Origin: Branchiostoma floridae
Taxonomy: Eukaryota; Chordata; Leptocardii; Amphioxiformes; Branchiostomatidae
DNA: 48,172 nt
Direction: 5' to 3'
Assembly (NCBI RefSeq): GCF_000003815.2
Contig: NC_049980.1
Span: 21,487,026-21,535,197 of the forward strand
Below are positions 36,301 to 44,252 of this stretch, in pieces; position 1 is the first letter of the stretch; each line of letters begins with the position of its first letter. The position numbers and the translations under genes are program-made. Below the pieces are notes generated by a model that was not told the origin of the DNA, ran no database searches, and saw only the letters and a list, made by a program, of their open reading frames with translations.

Positions 36301-38079
36301 CATGCTGACAGCTTTTATTGAAACGGTATGGAGTTAGTGTTGGATAGTTACTGCAAAGATCCTACTAAGAGTGAAGTTTTTCATATAATGCTTAACTTTC
36401 TTTTGACACAAAGGTTTACACAGACAGAATTTTAAATGACCACTGCAACTTAGCATTGTACTACTGTAACAGTATAATCAATTCCAACATAGATGAGCTT
36501 CCATGATAATTTGAAGTTTTTTTTTAGTTACAAGCTGTAGTTGCTTCATTTGTCTCGGGTACACGCACTACTTTGTAATACCAGTGGTACCTACATGTAT
36601 ACTCTAGTTGTGAACATTACACTGACAGGGAGCCCTGCATTTCCTACACTGCACAAACATGCACTTTTGGATTAGACTATTCTTAACAAGCATTAGTTGA
36701 TAGAGAAAAAAGATTACAACACTGACAATAATTTAGAATAATCTGCTTTCAATACATACTGTCCACACCACATGAATGCCTGCTGACACCAACAAGATAT
36801 GGAGACAATAAAAAAATATTGGAAAATTATATCTGCTCTCTCTGTAAGTCATAAAATTTCCCCACGTTTTAGTAGGTGTCTCATTTTTGCTTCTTGCATT
36901 GTTGAAGAATAATAAATAAATGCATATTCGTCCTGACCTGTAGCTTGGGCACCTGCTGGGCTGTGTGTTTGGAGTACGGACCAGTGTGACAGGCATCACC
37001 ATCATCGCACTGGGCACCAGTGTGCCGGACACGTTTGCCAGTCGCACAGTCGCTATACATGATGTCCATGCAGACGCTGCTATTGGGAATGTTACAGGTA
37101 AAGAGTCAAATTTATCAGTCCTTTTCCAACAATCATCGACAGCAATGTGTGAAAAAAAGGACCTTTCTTCAAAGATACTGGTTAGCAAGCAATTTGTCAT
37201 TTTGACAGCAATCTTGTTCAAGTTCCTACCTTGTCATCATTTGGAAAAAAAAACTTTCAATTAAATTCCAGTCATTTCCTACTTGATTGATTGACATGAT
37301 AACCTTAACTACACTGCATTAAAATGTTACACTAATGTCTAAGTGTGGGGGGTGTAAAGAACTGCAACATACTTGCCTTGTAGTTGAGCTACATGTATGT
37401 TTGTGTTGACTGCAGGCAGTAACAGTGTGAACGTGTTCCTGGGTCTGGGTCTGCCATGGGTCATCTCCACCATGTACCACCTGATCAACGGCACACAGTA
37501 CAGGGTGCTGCCTGGAAATCTACGCTTTGCAGTTTTCACCTTCCTGGCTGTTGGATCTTTGTGTCTGTTGATGTTGTTCGTAAGGAGAAAGGTGAGAGGT
37601 TGTACATATACAAACCATGCATTCCACTAGCATTCTAAAATGAGTTTGCTGAAATCATGACTTAATAGCTGGAATCCCTTCTCACACCGAAGCATTCTAT
37701 GTGCCCTCAAAGCTGCAAGTTTATATGTTTACTTAACATGTGCATCCGTGTTGAAGCAATGTGAGAACATACTCTTGGATTTTTTTAACCCTTTGTCTAT
37801 TGTTTGGATTCATGATGTTTATGATTTTTTTAAAACCTTAAACAATATGGACATTTGAATTGGGCCAGTCTTACATAGAGGATCACAAGAAATATTCGCA
37901 CAATTTCTAAAAACTCTATGTAACAGTAGGGTAATATTTTGTATCCTGTACAGTGTTTTGGAGGCGAGCTGGGAGGAAAGAAAGTGCCCAAGTGGATCAG
38001 TGCACTGCTGATGTTCTCCTTCTGGGTCGTCTTCATCGTCCTGTGCAGCCTGAAGGCCTACGACCTCTTACCCTTTTAA
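20574..38079 (+). CDS. Na+/Ca2+ exchanger, SLC8/NCX family (17 coding exons, complete)
   Basis: This plasma-membrane antiporter extrudes Ca2+ in exchange for Na+. Seventeen exons join in matching phases into 871 codons plus stop; vertebrate NCX proteins are about 920-970 residues. Residues 42-62 form the first membrane helix. The alpha-1 repeat follows, with WNET at 97-100, GSSAPE at 110-115 and [12 protein letters not shown] at 136-147, and helices run to about 221. A cytosolic loop (about 222-680) holds two Calx-beta domains, about 351-510 and 511-625. The C-terminal block has [13 protein letters not shown], the alpha-2 repeat with [10 protein letters not shown] (744-753), [11 protein letters not shown] and [10 protein letters not shown], and a last helix ending AYDLLPF. 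The start is ATG 20574 (ACCATGG context); an in-frame TGA at 20553 excludes an earlier start in this exon. No signal peptide is evident; NXS/T sites are N9 and N21. The loop after helix 5 is short and lacks a clear XIP-like region. Many Ca2+ ligands of the Calx-beta domains are replaced. Confidence 0.95.
21309..23284 (+). other. NCX intron after the start exon
   Basis: GT-AG intron bounded by GTAAGT and TTTGTTGCAG. It contains only A-rich low-complexity stretches and short random frames. Confidence 0.85.
23285..23376 (+). CDS. NCX exon (residues 246-276)
   Basis: 92 bases between TTGCAG and GTAAGC, entering in phase 0 and ending with two bases of an Arg codon. It encodes [18 protein letters not shown] and a following stretch of the loop after helix 5. 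This part is poorly conserved between NCX proteins, so support comes from splice sites and phase. Confidence 0.8.
23377..25514 (+). other. NCX intron with large palindromic element
   Basis: GT-AG intron (GTAAGC ... CTCCCTTAG). It carries the 511-bp palindrome at 24413-24923 and is otherwise AT-rich and featureless. Confidence 0.8.
24413..24923. mobile_element. 511-bp palindromic element with hammerhead-like cores
   Basis: Arms 24413-24632 and 24686-24923 are diverged inverted copies separated by a 53-base spacer. Each arm, read toward its outer end, has a box similar to CTGANGA, a short stem-loop, then GAAA. On the + strand these are TTGATGA 24841-24847, stem 24849-24864 and GAAA 24865-24868. 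On the - strand they are CCGAAGA 24494-24488 and GAAA 24470-24467. A foldback arrangement with such cores fits a Penelope-like terminal repeat remnant. No reverse transcriptase is present. Confidence 0.65.
25515..25583 (+). CDS. NCX exon (residues 276-299)
   Basis: 69 bases between CTCCCTTAG and GTAAGA, keeping phase 2 at both ends. It encodes a Gln/Pro/Ser/Asn-rich linker ([16 protein letters not shown]) in the cytosolic loop. Because it is symmetric it could be skipped without a frame change. Confidence 0.8.
25584..27933 (+). other. NCX intron with a degenerate repeat pair
   Basis: GT-AG intron (GTAAGA ... CTCCAACCAG). It includes two diverged direct copies near 26855-26925 and 26999-27075, and otherwise AT-rich sequence with no exon-like signal recognised. 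Confidence 0.75.
26855..27075. repeat. Degenerate direct repeat pair, about 70 bp each
   Basis: 26855-26925 and 26999-27075 share TGTGTTTG, GTGAACA, CATAA, GCTGTGGA and TTCATGATATTTG blocks in the same order. They are probably old copies of an interspersed repeat; family not recognised. Confidence 0.6.
27934..28067 (+). CDS. NCX exon (residues 299-344)
   Basis: 134 bases between CCAACCAG and GTAGGC, entering phase 2 and leaving phase 1. It encodes a basic amphipathic segment ([14 protein letters not shown], then [10 protein letters not shown]) in the position of the helical stretch that precedes the first Calx-beta domain in other NCX proteins. Confidence 0.9.
28374..28479 (+). CDS. NCX exon, start of Calx-beta 1 (residues 344-379)
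   Basis: 106 bases between CTTTGCAG and GTGAGT. It encodes the first strands of the Ca2+-binding Calx-beta domain, including [21 protein letters not shown]363 matches the conserved acidic ligand at this position of CBD1. An in-frame TGA appears two codons on if the GTGAGT donor is ignored, so splicing here is required. Confidence 0.92.
28804..28846 (+). CDS. NCX short exon (residues 379-393)
   Basis: 43 bases between ATCCCACAG and GTAAGA, phase 2 to phase 0, encoding [14 protein letters not shown]. It contributes to an insertion inside Calx-beta 1 that vertebrate NCX1 lacks. The exact phase fit at both ends supports it despite its size. Confidence 0.85.
29320..29502 (+). CDS. NCX exon, Calx-beta 1 middle (residues 394-454)
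   Basis: 183 bases between TACATACAG and GTGAGA, phase 0 at both ends. The first part is an Asn/Gly/Ser/Thr-rich low-complexity insert ([10 protein letters not shown] onward). The second part returns to the Calx-beta fold with [17 protein letters not shown]438 aligns with a conserved Ca2+ ligand of CBD1. Confidence 0.92.
29503..31575 (+). other. NCX intron
   Basis: GT-AG intron (GTGAGA ... CCTGACAG) of about 2.1 kb. I saw no exon, mobile element or structured repeat in it. Confidence 0.8.
31576..31744 (+). CDS. NCX exon, end of Calx-beta 1 (residues 455-511)
   Basis: 169 bases between CCTGACAG and GTAAGT, phase 0 to phase 1. It encodes [20 protein letters not shown] and ends VTIIDDD, the conserved linker between the two Calx-beta domains. 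Where NCX1 has the acidic run IIDDDIFEEDE, this protein has [11 protein letters not shown], losing several Ca2+ ligands. Confidence 0.95.
31745..33026 (+). other. NCX intron with minisatellite
   Basis: GT-AG intron (GTAAGT ... TACTCTCCAG). It contains the tandem array at 31959-32178; nothing else was recognised. Confidence 0.8.
31959..32178. repeat. Minisatellite, ~17-18 bp unit (CAGTATACAATCAATGG)
   Basis: About a dozen degenerate copies of CAGTATACAATCAATGG and variants lie head to tail. The repeat produces an artificial open frame rich in Tyr, Asn and Gln that is not a gene. Confidence 0.9.
33027..33150 (+). CDS. NCX exon, start of Calx-beta 2 (residues 511-552)
   Basis: 124 bases between CTCTCCAG and GTGAGT, phase 1 to phase 2. 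It encodes [20 protein letters not shown] and [18 protein letters not shown], the first strands of the second Calx-beta domain. Confidence 0.95.
33528..33657 (+). CDS. NCX exon, Calx-beta 2 middle (residues 552-595)
   Basis: 130 bases between TCTAACAG and GTAATA, phase 2 to phase 0. It encodes [18 protein letters not shown] and ends NLNKEKM. DGTAKGG matches the NCX motif EGTAKGG, but the acidic run that follows in vertebrate CBD2 is absent. Confidence 0.93.
33712..33811. other. Assembly gap (100 N)
   Basis: Run of exactly 100 undetermined bases inside an NCX intron. Confidence 1.
34091..34310. mobile_element. MITE with 23-bp terminal inverted repeats
   Basis: Left end 34091-34113 and right end 34288-34310 are inverted copies (TTCACCTTTATCCG core) with about two mismatches over 23 bases. 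A second inverted pair containing TATCCGTTGT lies just inside. The ends could reflect a TA target. The interior is CpG-richer than the surrounding intron and has no transposase; the open frame at 34038-34313 is an artefact of the insertion. Confidence 0.75.
34350..34440 (+). CDS. NCX exon, end of Calx-beta 2 (residues 596-626)
   Basis: 91 bases between CTTCCCAG and GTAAGG, phase 0 to phase 1. It encodes [20 protein letters not shown] and [17 protein letters not shown] aligns with QENFFIAL of NCX1. The region just after it is where vertebrate NCX1 has its alternatively spliced exon cluster. Confidence 0.92.
34693..34722. repeat. Short perfect-type hairpin
   Basis: CAAGGAGCTTTA and TAAAAGCTCCTTG pair as an inverted repeat with a few-base loop inside the NCX intron. 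Function unknown; it may be chance or the remnant of a small inverted repeat. Confidence 0.6.
34988..34996 (+). CDS. Candidate 9-nt NCX microexon (EEE insertion)
   Basis: AGGAGGAAG lies between an acceptor (ATCTACCTAACAG, ending 34987) and a GC-type donor (GCAAGT). It is symmetric in phase 1, so inclusion would add three Glu between Calx-beta 2 and the next exon without changing the frame. The site corresponds to the alternatively spliced zone of vertebrate NCX1. A 9-base match could be chance. Confidence 0.25.
35607..35691 (+). CDS. NCX exon (residues 626-654)
   Basis: 85 bases between CTACCTGTAG and GTACGT, phase 1 to phase 2. It encodes [20 protein letters not shown] and a short tail, an acidic linker after Calx-beta 2. 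Confidence 0.85.
35887..36009 (+). CDS. NCX exon, return to membrane domain (residues 654-695)
   Basis: 123 bases between ATGTTGCAG and GTGGGT, phase 2 at both ends. It encodes an acidic segment ([12 protein letters not shown]) and then [20 protein letters not shown], the conserved entry into the C-terminal membrane block. Confidence 0.95.
36250..36325 (+). CDS. NCX exon (residues 695-720)
   Basis: 76 bases between TCTTAACAG and GTATGG, phase 2 to phase 0. It encodes [20 protein letters not shown] and FIET, a transmembrane helix preceding alpha-2. In NCX1 the equivalent of IET is IGD. Confidence 0.93.
36326..36943 (+). other. NCX intron
   Basis: GT-AG intron. The only feature seen is 36484-36510, which repeats (two mismatches) the 27 bases just outside the right end of the palindromic element (24929-24955). 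Confidence 0.8.
36944..37097 (+). CDS. NCX exon, alpha-2 repeat (residues 721-772)
   Basis: 154 bases between GACCTGTAG and GTAAAG, phase 0 to phase 1. It encodes the signature [20 protein letters not shown] and [10 protein letters not shown]749 and D764 match the acidic ion-site and alpha-2 residues of NCX proteins. Confidence 0.97.
37416..37591 (+). CDS. NCX exon (residues 772-830)
   Basis: 176 bases between GACTGCAG and GTGAGA, phase 1 to phase 0. It encodes [20 protein letters not shown], an extracellular loop with NGT, and the next membrane helix ending FVRRK. Confidence 0.97.
37954..38079 (+). CDS. NCX last coding exon (residues 831-871)
   Basis: Acceptor CCTGTACAG at 37953, 41 codons and TAA at 38077-38079. 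It encodes [14 protein letters not shown] and the last helix, ending LKAYDLLPF, like the GGELGGP...LEAY end of NCX1. Confidence 0.97.
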   Translation, partial: CFGGELGGKKVPKWISALLMFSFWVVFIVLCSLKAYDLLPF

Positions 38080-40800
38080 ATCAGATACTGGAAACTCACA
38101 GAAGTTGTCTTGCTGTGCTAGGAAGGAAAGAACAATCTCTGCATGTCAGTCTCACAGCTGTTCAAGTAGGGACTATTCTGTTGCATGTCAATACTGTCCA
38201 TGACAACAAACAAGCCAGAAAATGTCATGGGGACTACATTATACTACATCGTATTGTAAAGACATCTTATTCATGAGATGTGGAACTACAGTTTTGCTAC
38301 AAATTCAAATGCTGTGAAGTATTTTCCATTCAGTTGAATGTACATATAACATTATATTGATGTTGTTCATGTAAATAGACTAAATACATCACGTACATGG
38401 ACTTTCTTTGGGATACTTTTCTTGTGTGATATCATAGATATGGCTTTCATCAGAATTGAATGGTGTGGTAAAAAACTGCTACCATGGTAAGTTATAATTT
38501 TTATCAAGACTGTGCTGCTAAGTCAAAAAGGATGTAACAATTATGTTTGTCCTCCTGTGAATGGAGGAGAAATCTCCACAAAAGTTATAATTGATTGGTT
38601 TGAAGGTAACTCATAAGGATGTAGATATTGTACAAAGCTGAACTTGGAGTTGATATTTATTTGACAGTTGAGATATGATGTAAATGTCTTATTCTATGCA
38701 GTGCTGGCTATAGATATATATTTCTACAACTTGTAGGTAAAAGCATTTCCATGAGAATGTTAAAAAGTATTATATGGGAATTCTGATCTTATAGGTTAAT
38801 AAGTCAAATACACCATGAAGGGTACGAGTAGTGTGTGTATGTACTTACAAGAAAGTGCTGTTGACTTCACAATGTTGTACCACCTTGTGTAAATATTGTA
38901 AAAACAGTTAAACTGAACGCTAAGCCTGAAATTGTCAGACTTGTTGAACTTACTATTGGTTGCATATGCCACTTAACAGTAATAGCTGACAGGCTCAGCA
39001 AAAACAATGGAAACATCAAAGTGAAGTTAGGTAACTGGGTGACTGTTGCCCAATCTATCCATTGGAACTTACATCTGTGTTAGTTTTGTAGGTCTTTTAA
39101 CACTGGTGATGACAATGTTTTGCAAATTAAGATCACTGAATACGACTTTTCAATTATCTGAGCAATGTGTATTTATCTGAATTCATATCTGGAGACAACA
39201 ATGGTTCAACTGTCATATAGTAAAGTTTTTCTAACACGACCAAAAAGTACTCCCAACATTTCGGTGTCTATCGTGGATCTACTTCTCACTGCTACTTATA
39301 GCCGATGTAGGTGGTTGCTATAACTTAGTATAAGTAGCAGTGAGAAGTAGATCCAGCCATTCTACCCTGATGATGGTGTCTGATAGACACCGAATCGTTG
39401 GAAGTGAGTACTTTTTGGTTGTGTTAGAAGAACTTTACTATGGGAGTATTTCAAAAACCTGATGAAACTATTTACAAATGTTTCAATAGGTTTAATGATA
39501 ATCAGAATGTAGAAAAATGTTTCCTCAGAAAAATCTCATTCAAGGAGGCAGCAGCTTACCTACCATAAATGTGACCACTTCAATCTCATAAACATACATC
39601 ATGTTAATGACATAGTCAAAACAAAACAGTTGATTTTTTGATCTGACATCTTCTTGGAGTTAGCTGGTCTAGTCTCTTTGAGTAGAAAAAAAATTTATAT
39701 TTTTGTGTTCCAGTAAAGTTAGCCTTTTACTCCATTGAGACTTGATAATCATGTGTCAAAGTAGATTAGGAGACTAGAAGAAGCCATAAAGAAGCAATAA
39801 TGTTCCCAATTTGTAAACATAGAGTATGGGACACCACTTTTATACCTAACTGATCTGCTCTGGTGGTTTGTCAGTTATTGGGACTATTGCCAACATTTGC
39901 ACGCTATGGGAGGTAGAAGACACAGATGATATAATGGTTTACAAGGAAATATTGAAAGGGTTATTACTGAAACCTTCTCTCTGATTTGTCTTAACCTGTG
40001 TTCCATCCCAGGGTAGGACAAGCTGGCATAAAGACAGAACCAGCTGGTAGTACAACAGAACTACAAATGTGAATGTGTAATAAGACATGGCCAGTTTGTT
40101 GGACAGACCATTGGGAAGACAGACCCAACTGGTGCGAGGAAATGAGTGGCTGGTGAAGGCCCCATTAGCTTTGTGATAGAATTTGTGATTGCTGTCATGT
40201 TCTGATTTTGTGTTTCATCCGTGGATTTCAGGTTTTGAAAGTTTCAGTCTCTTGATTGATAAGTTTTGAACTACCTTTGAGCAGTGAGTGGATTTGGACT
40301 GTCCTTGCGATAGGAACAATTAATTCTTTAAACCAAACGTTCCCCACACCACACCAGTTCAATTGCTTCATTTCAGGCTGTTTTTCGATGAAGTATTAGT
40401 TAAGACCAATGGAAAACTGATGAAGCTCTGTAACTGCTGATGTTGAGTGTTATGAACATACCAGACTGGTCTGAATATCAAGAAATTCAACTGGTGTAGG
40501 CTGGGGTTGAACTCTCATAAGTTGAATTTTTTCAACAACTGGTATGCCAGAGTGTACACTTCTGAATTAAATGTGTGTAATTGGACAAATGGACTTTTTA
40601 CTTGTGTTTACTTGTATTTGATTTTCTGCATTAACATTCAATCGAGGGACACACAAGCAGACAGACAGACATTCATACTCACACATCATGCTGTGCCATG
40701 GCCACTTAACATTCTCCATGCAAGGATAGTGTATTGACTTTGGGTCATGGTTTTAGGTTAGGCAGTAATGGCAAGATTAAACAAGATCCCAAGTCCACCA
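38080..40800 (+). other. NCX 3' flank, probable 3' UTR
   Basis: No coding sequence recognised; CpG-poor like the gene. There is no AATAAA on the + strand close to the stop. ATTAAA variants at 40566-40571 and 40776-40781 are possible polyadenylation signals, which would make a long UTR of 2.5-2.7 kb. It contains the palindromic element at 39218-39440. Confidence 0.45.
39218..39440. mobile_element. 223-bp palindromic element with hammerhead-like core
   Basis: The outer arms start TAGTAAAGTT and end in its reverse complement; about 55 bases of each arm match, flanked by TA. An inner inverted pair (GTGGATCTACTTCTCACTGC and its complement) closes the palindrome. The right arm contains CTGATGA (39367-39373), a 6-bp stem GGTGTC/GACACC with loop TGATA (375-391 after 39000), then GAAT. 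The left arm, on the other strand, has GACACC followed by GAAA but lacks the CTGATGA box. The arrangement resembles terminal repeats of Penelope-like retroelements, which are known to carry hammerhead ribozymes. Confidence 0.7.
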
Positions 40801-43163
40801 CATTGTGAACCAAATGTTTTTATTTGTCTAACAACATGCTGGGGAACAGAATGTTTCAACAAAAGTGTTCTATGTTGGTATTGTACAACATGAAATAGTT
40901 TGCAACTGAAGGAATTGACATGCATGTATAAGTCTTTTCACTTCTTCATCACAATGCCATTTGTGATGTTCTTTTGTTACAAGTTACACTAGGGAGAAAA
41001 CATATTGCAACATTCTGATATCTTTACAATCACTTTCTATGTTAGACAGATAAGTTTGGAGAGAAAAAAACGGACAAACTAGGTAAATTAATAATTTCTC
41101 CTGAGCTCTTTTTGTGTCAATGTATCACAGATACGATAGTAATATGTGCAGGCATGGCTTCTCTAAGCAATAACATTTGCCAGCCAGAGCAAATGCAATA
41201 TAATTACATTATGCATTTAGCACGTGGCATTGGAAATCATACAGACTGGACCCACCTGTCTAAAAAGTTGTCATAATCTCAGAAAAGCAGTGATGAATAT
41301 GTGTGACATCATGCAGCCAATTTGACTGGAGGTTTCTCTGTGGCTCTGTTTTTCACAAAACACCTTTGCTACACACTTCTCAGCTGCAGTTATCTCTTCA
41401 TATACAAGTACATACACCCTACATGTCACACATGACCTGTATAAGGTGTACAAAACAAATCAGCAGTATGAATACAACAGTAATCACTGTTACCTGGACT
41501 CAGAGCCAGTGTCTACTCTTCTGCGCACATCCATATTCCTATGATCAGCTCCAGTTTCTAGTGCCCATGCTTAACAAAACCTAGTCAAAATTATGGAAAA
41601 GAAAACTTTCTTAACAGGCCAGCTACTTTCCTGTCTACTGTGACTGACTAAGCAATTCTGGAATTCCAGTGGCAGTGTTGTGCTAACTACAAAGGTGAGT
41701 AGAGAAATGTAGGTAGGAACAGGTGACAAAGCAGGTCTACTACATTGGTCATCTAGCTAAAACTTCCACATCTTGTTTTGTGCTCTTCTGCTTGCTAGAG
41801 TGCTCATACAAACCAAGTTCTTCCGGATACTTTCCCTAGAAAAGTCCACCACTAGACTGCAGATTAATGAAAAAACAAAAACTTTGATGCTGCCTAACAC
41901 ATAGCAACACAATAACCCTTGTCTACAGGGGAAATGTTTAAAAATCAGCTCATCATAGTCCCAAAGCATACAAATGTACCTACATGTGTAAGCATAGTCC
42001 CATTTTAAAGCAACAATCACCAAGTCATGGCCAGCTAGATTCTCCATAGCACAATCTAACTTATGTCTGAACTGTCCAACTAAAACCTTCTTGATATATA
42101 ACCAAAATGTCCTTTAAAACATTGTGTGACTGACCTATAAACCATACATCTTTGCAGTATCTATTTCAGCATATGATCTTTCCACCCCTCCTCACACTTA
42201 TCGAAAGTTGGCATGTTCATGATAAAGTTTATTTGTAATGGTTGTTTTGTTCTTTTCACACATGATTGTTGGTAATCTCAGACCCAAATATACAACAGAC
42301 GCTTATTCTTATAGTACCATCGTGAGAGAGATAGCTATCCGAACAGTTTACTGTTGATTAGTGCTATATGGGTCTTTACACATGAGGTGCTTTTAGCTCA
42401 ACGAGATTGTAGTCTGGTGTAACTATAAGAGAGAATGTCTAACAGCCATTTCAGATGGCTGCACTGAGCTGAGAATGCTGCTGGACATTTCCAGCATAGC
42501 TGTGGGCATGGACTAGCACAAGTTTACTTCCCGGGGACATACATGTATGAGAATAAACATTCCTGCATATAGCTTGACCTGTTTTCCTAAGAAAGTCTGG
42601 GGTTACTCCTTTGTGTATTGTGTAACAGAGTGGCCTACAGCTGCCCTTTACATGAAAATACCAGGTCAAGATCTCTGTACACTAAAACAAGCTGCAATAG
42701 TTAAAACTTAAAGAGAGCCGAGTTCAAGTCATTGTTTATCTTGTGATCCAGTCAATAGTTATTTGAATGAGCTTATTTCTCTCCAGAATCTGTCAGAATA
42801 TTTTCCTCAATGGTCCCTTCCTAAGGCTACCTAATGTGACCTGTATTGAGGGATAGTATTCAAGTTGTACATGGATACATGCACTGTGCCCACCAATGTT
42901 GCTTGACAACTGACAGTATCTGTACAAAGGCAGGGCCCTTTAGTTGTTAATATCACTAAAACATACAATCACACTACGTTTAAGAGTATAAATAGTCCTG
43001 GCACCTGCCATACTTCAGCAGAGCCTTAAAACCTCTGTGACTTGGAGCCACACGGAGACAACATAAATAACCTCATACTGCATAAGGCCCTAACAGAGTG
43101 GCCATTTCCACTGTCCTTTTAAGTTTGGTCTTCATACTGTACAGTCAGACAGAACCAACCTGC
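40801..43163 (-). other. AF9/ENL 3' flank, probable 3' UTR (minus strand)
   Basis: The AF9 stop codon lies at 43166-43164. On the minus strand AATAAA occurs at 42233-42228 and at 40824-40819, giving candidate 3' UTRs of about 0.9 kb or 2.3 kb. No coding sequence recognised. Confidence 0.45.
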
Positions 43164-44252
43164 TCATAAACCATCTAGACAGCTCTGGAGCTTTCTGACT
43201 GTAACCTTGTCAAGTCTACAAAGGTCAAAGTCAAATGTAGTCTTGGTCACATTGAAGTGTCCTGTTTCCTCAATGAGGTTTACTATTCTCTGCAGATGTT
43301 GGCGATCCTTCAGAGTCACAATGCGCTGATGCAGCTCTAACAGCTCGTTCAGATACTCATTGTTTGGCTGGCCGTTAGACATCTTGTGCCTTCGGTCTCC
43401 TTTCGGTTTACTCTTTGTCTTCTGTTTGGAAGGAGAAGTGTTAATTTTCACATCTTTAATGGAGGCATTGCTGCCTGCACTCTCACCATCACTCTGCAGC
43501 AGCGGCTGTTGGGAGGCAGTCTCTGGCTGGCTCTGGAATGGTGGTGATGTTCCAATACTGTAGTCCTCATTATCATCATCGTCATCGTCGTTCTCCTGGT
43601 CACCGAGCTCAGCCATGAGTGAGTTGAGAGCGCCCCCGGCTCCACCGGTGGGGAGGGATGAAAAGCTGGATGTGGGGCTGGGGTTCCCCGTGTCACCATC
43701 CTCCCCCTCCATGCTCTCATCCTCCTCATCCTCGCTCAGCTGGCTGGCAAATGTGGGGAGTTCCTTCTTGGCAATAGTCTGAGGTTTCACCACAGCCATG
43801 GGCTGGCTTCTGCTGGGTTCAACCTTAACCTTTGGCTTAGAGTCTCCTTCCACTTTTGCCTTGGAAGGTTTTGCTTTGTCTCTTTTTTGAGCTGCCTCCC
43901 CAGCAGAGCTACTTTTCTTTGTTTTCTTTTTAATTGAATCACCAGCTGAAGACTCACTTGGCCTTTTGCTGGATACTTTTCCTTCTTTCTTTAATTGAGA
44001 AGCCTTTCCTTCTTTCACAGAGGGAGTGTCCGGAAAAAGGGGAGCCTCCTGCAGCACAGATGCCCTTGGAGCAGGCTTGACATCTTTCCCTGAAGGTTTC
44101 TCCTCCTTAGATACAGTTTTAACCTCCTTTGTAGAGAACTTTGGTTCTTTAGATGCAGTCTTCCCTTCCTTTGGGCCTTTAGCTTCTTTCGAAACTGTTT
44201 TCCCATCTTTAGAACTGGAAGTACTAGAAGACTTGGGTATTTTCCCTTTATC
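43164..44252 (-). CDS. AF9/ENL last coding exon (residues 165-526)
   Basis: Acceptor TGTTCATTAG just above 44252; phase 0; stop TGA at 43166-43164. It encodes the Lys/Ser-rich linker starting [10 protein letters not shown], repeated xSKEx units (VSKEAK, ASKEPK, STKEVK, VSKEEK), the acidic runs [15 protein letters not shown] and [11 protein letters not shown], and the ANC1 homology domain. Open frames on the opposite strand here are shadows. Confidence 0.95.
   Translation of the reverse strand, partial: DKGKIPKSSSTSSSKDGKTVSKEAKGPKEGKTASKEPKFSTKEVKTVSKEEKPSGKDVKPAPRASVLQEAPLFPDTPSVKEGKASQLKKEGKVSSKRPSESSAGDSIKKKTKKSSSAGEAAQKRDKAKPSKAKVEGDSKPKVKVEPSRSQPMAVVKPQTIAKKELPTFASQLSEDEEDESMEGEDGDTGNPSPTSSFSSLPTGGAGGALNSLMAELGDQENDDDDDDNEDYSIGTSPPFQSQPETASQQPLLQSDGESAGSNASIKDVKINTSPSKQKTKSKPKGDRRHKMSNGQPNNEYLNELLELHQRIVTLKDRQHLQRIVNLIEETGHFNVTKTTFDFDLCRLDKVTVRKLQSCLDGL

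Noticed and set aside
43448-43729. 93-codon minus-strand frame and a + strand frame at 43360-43563
   Set aside because: Out-of-frame and antisense shadows of the AF9/ENL last exon.
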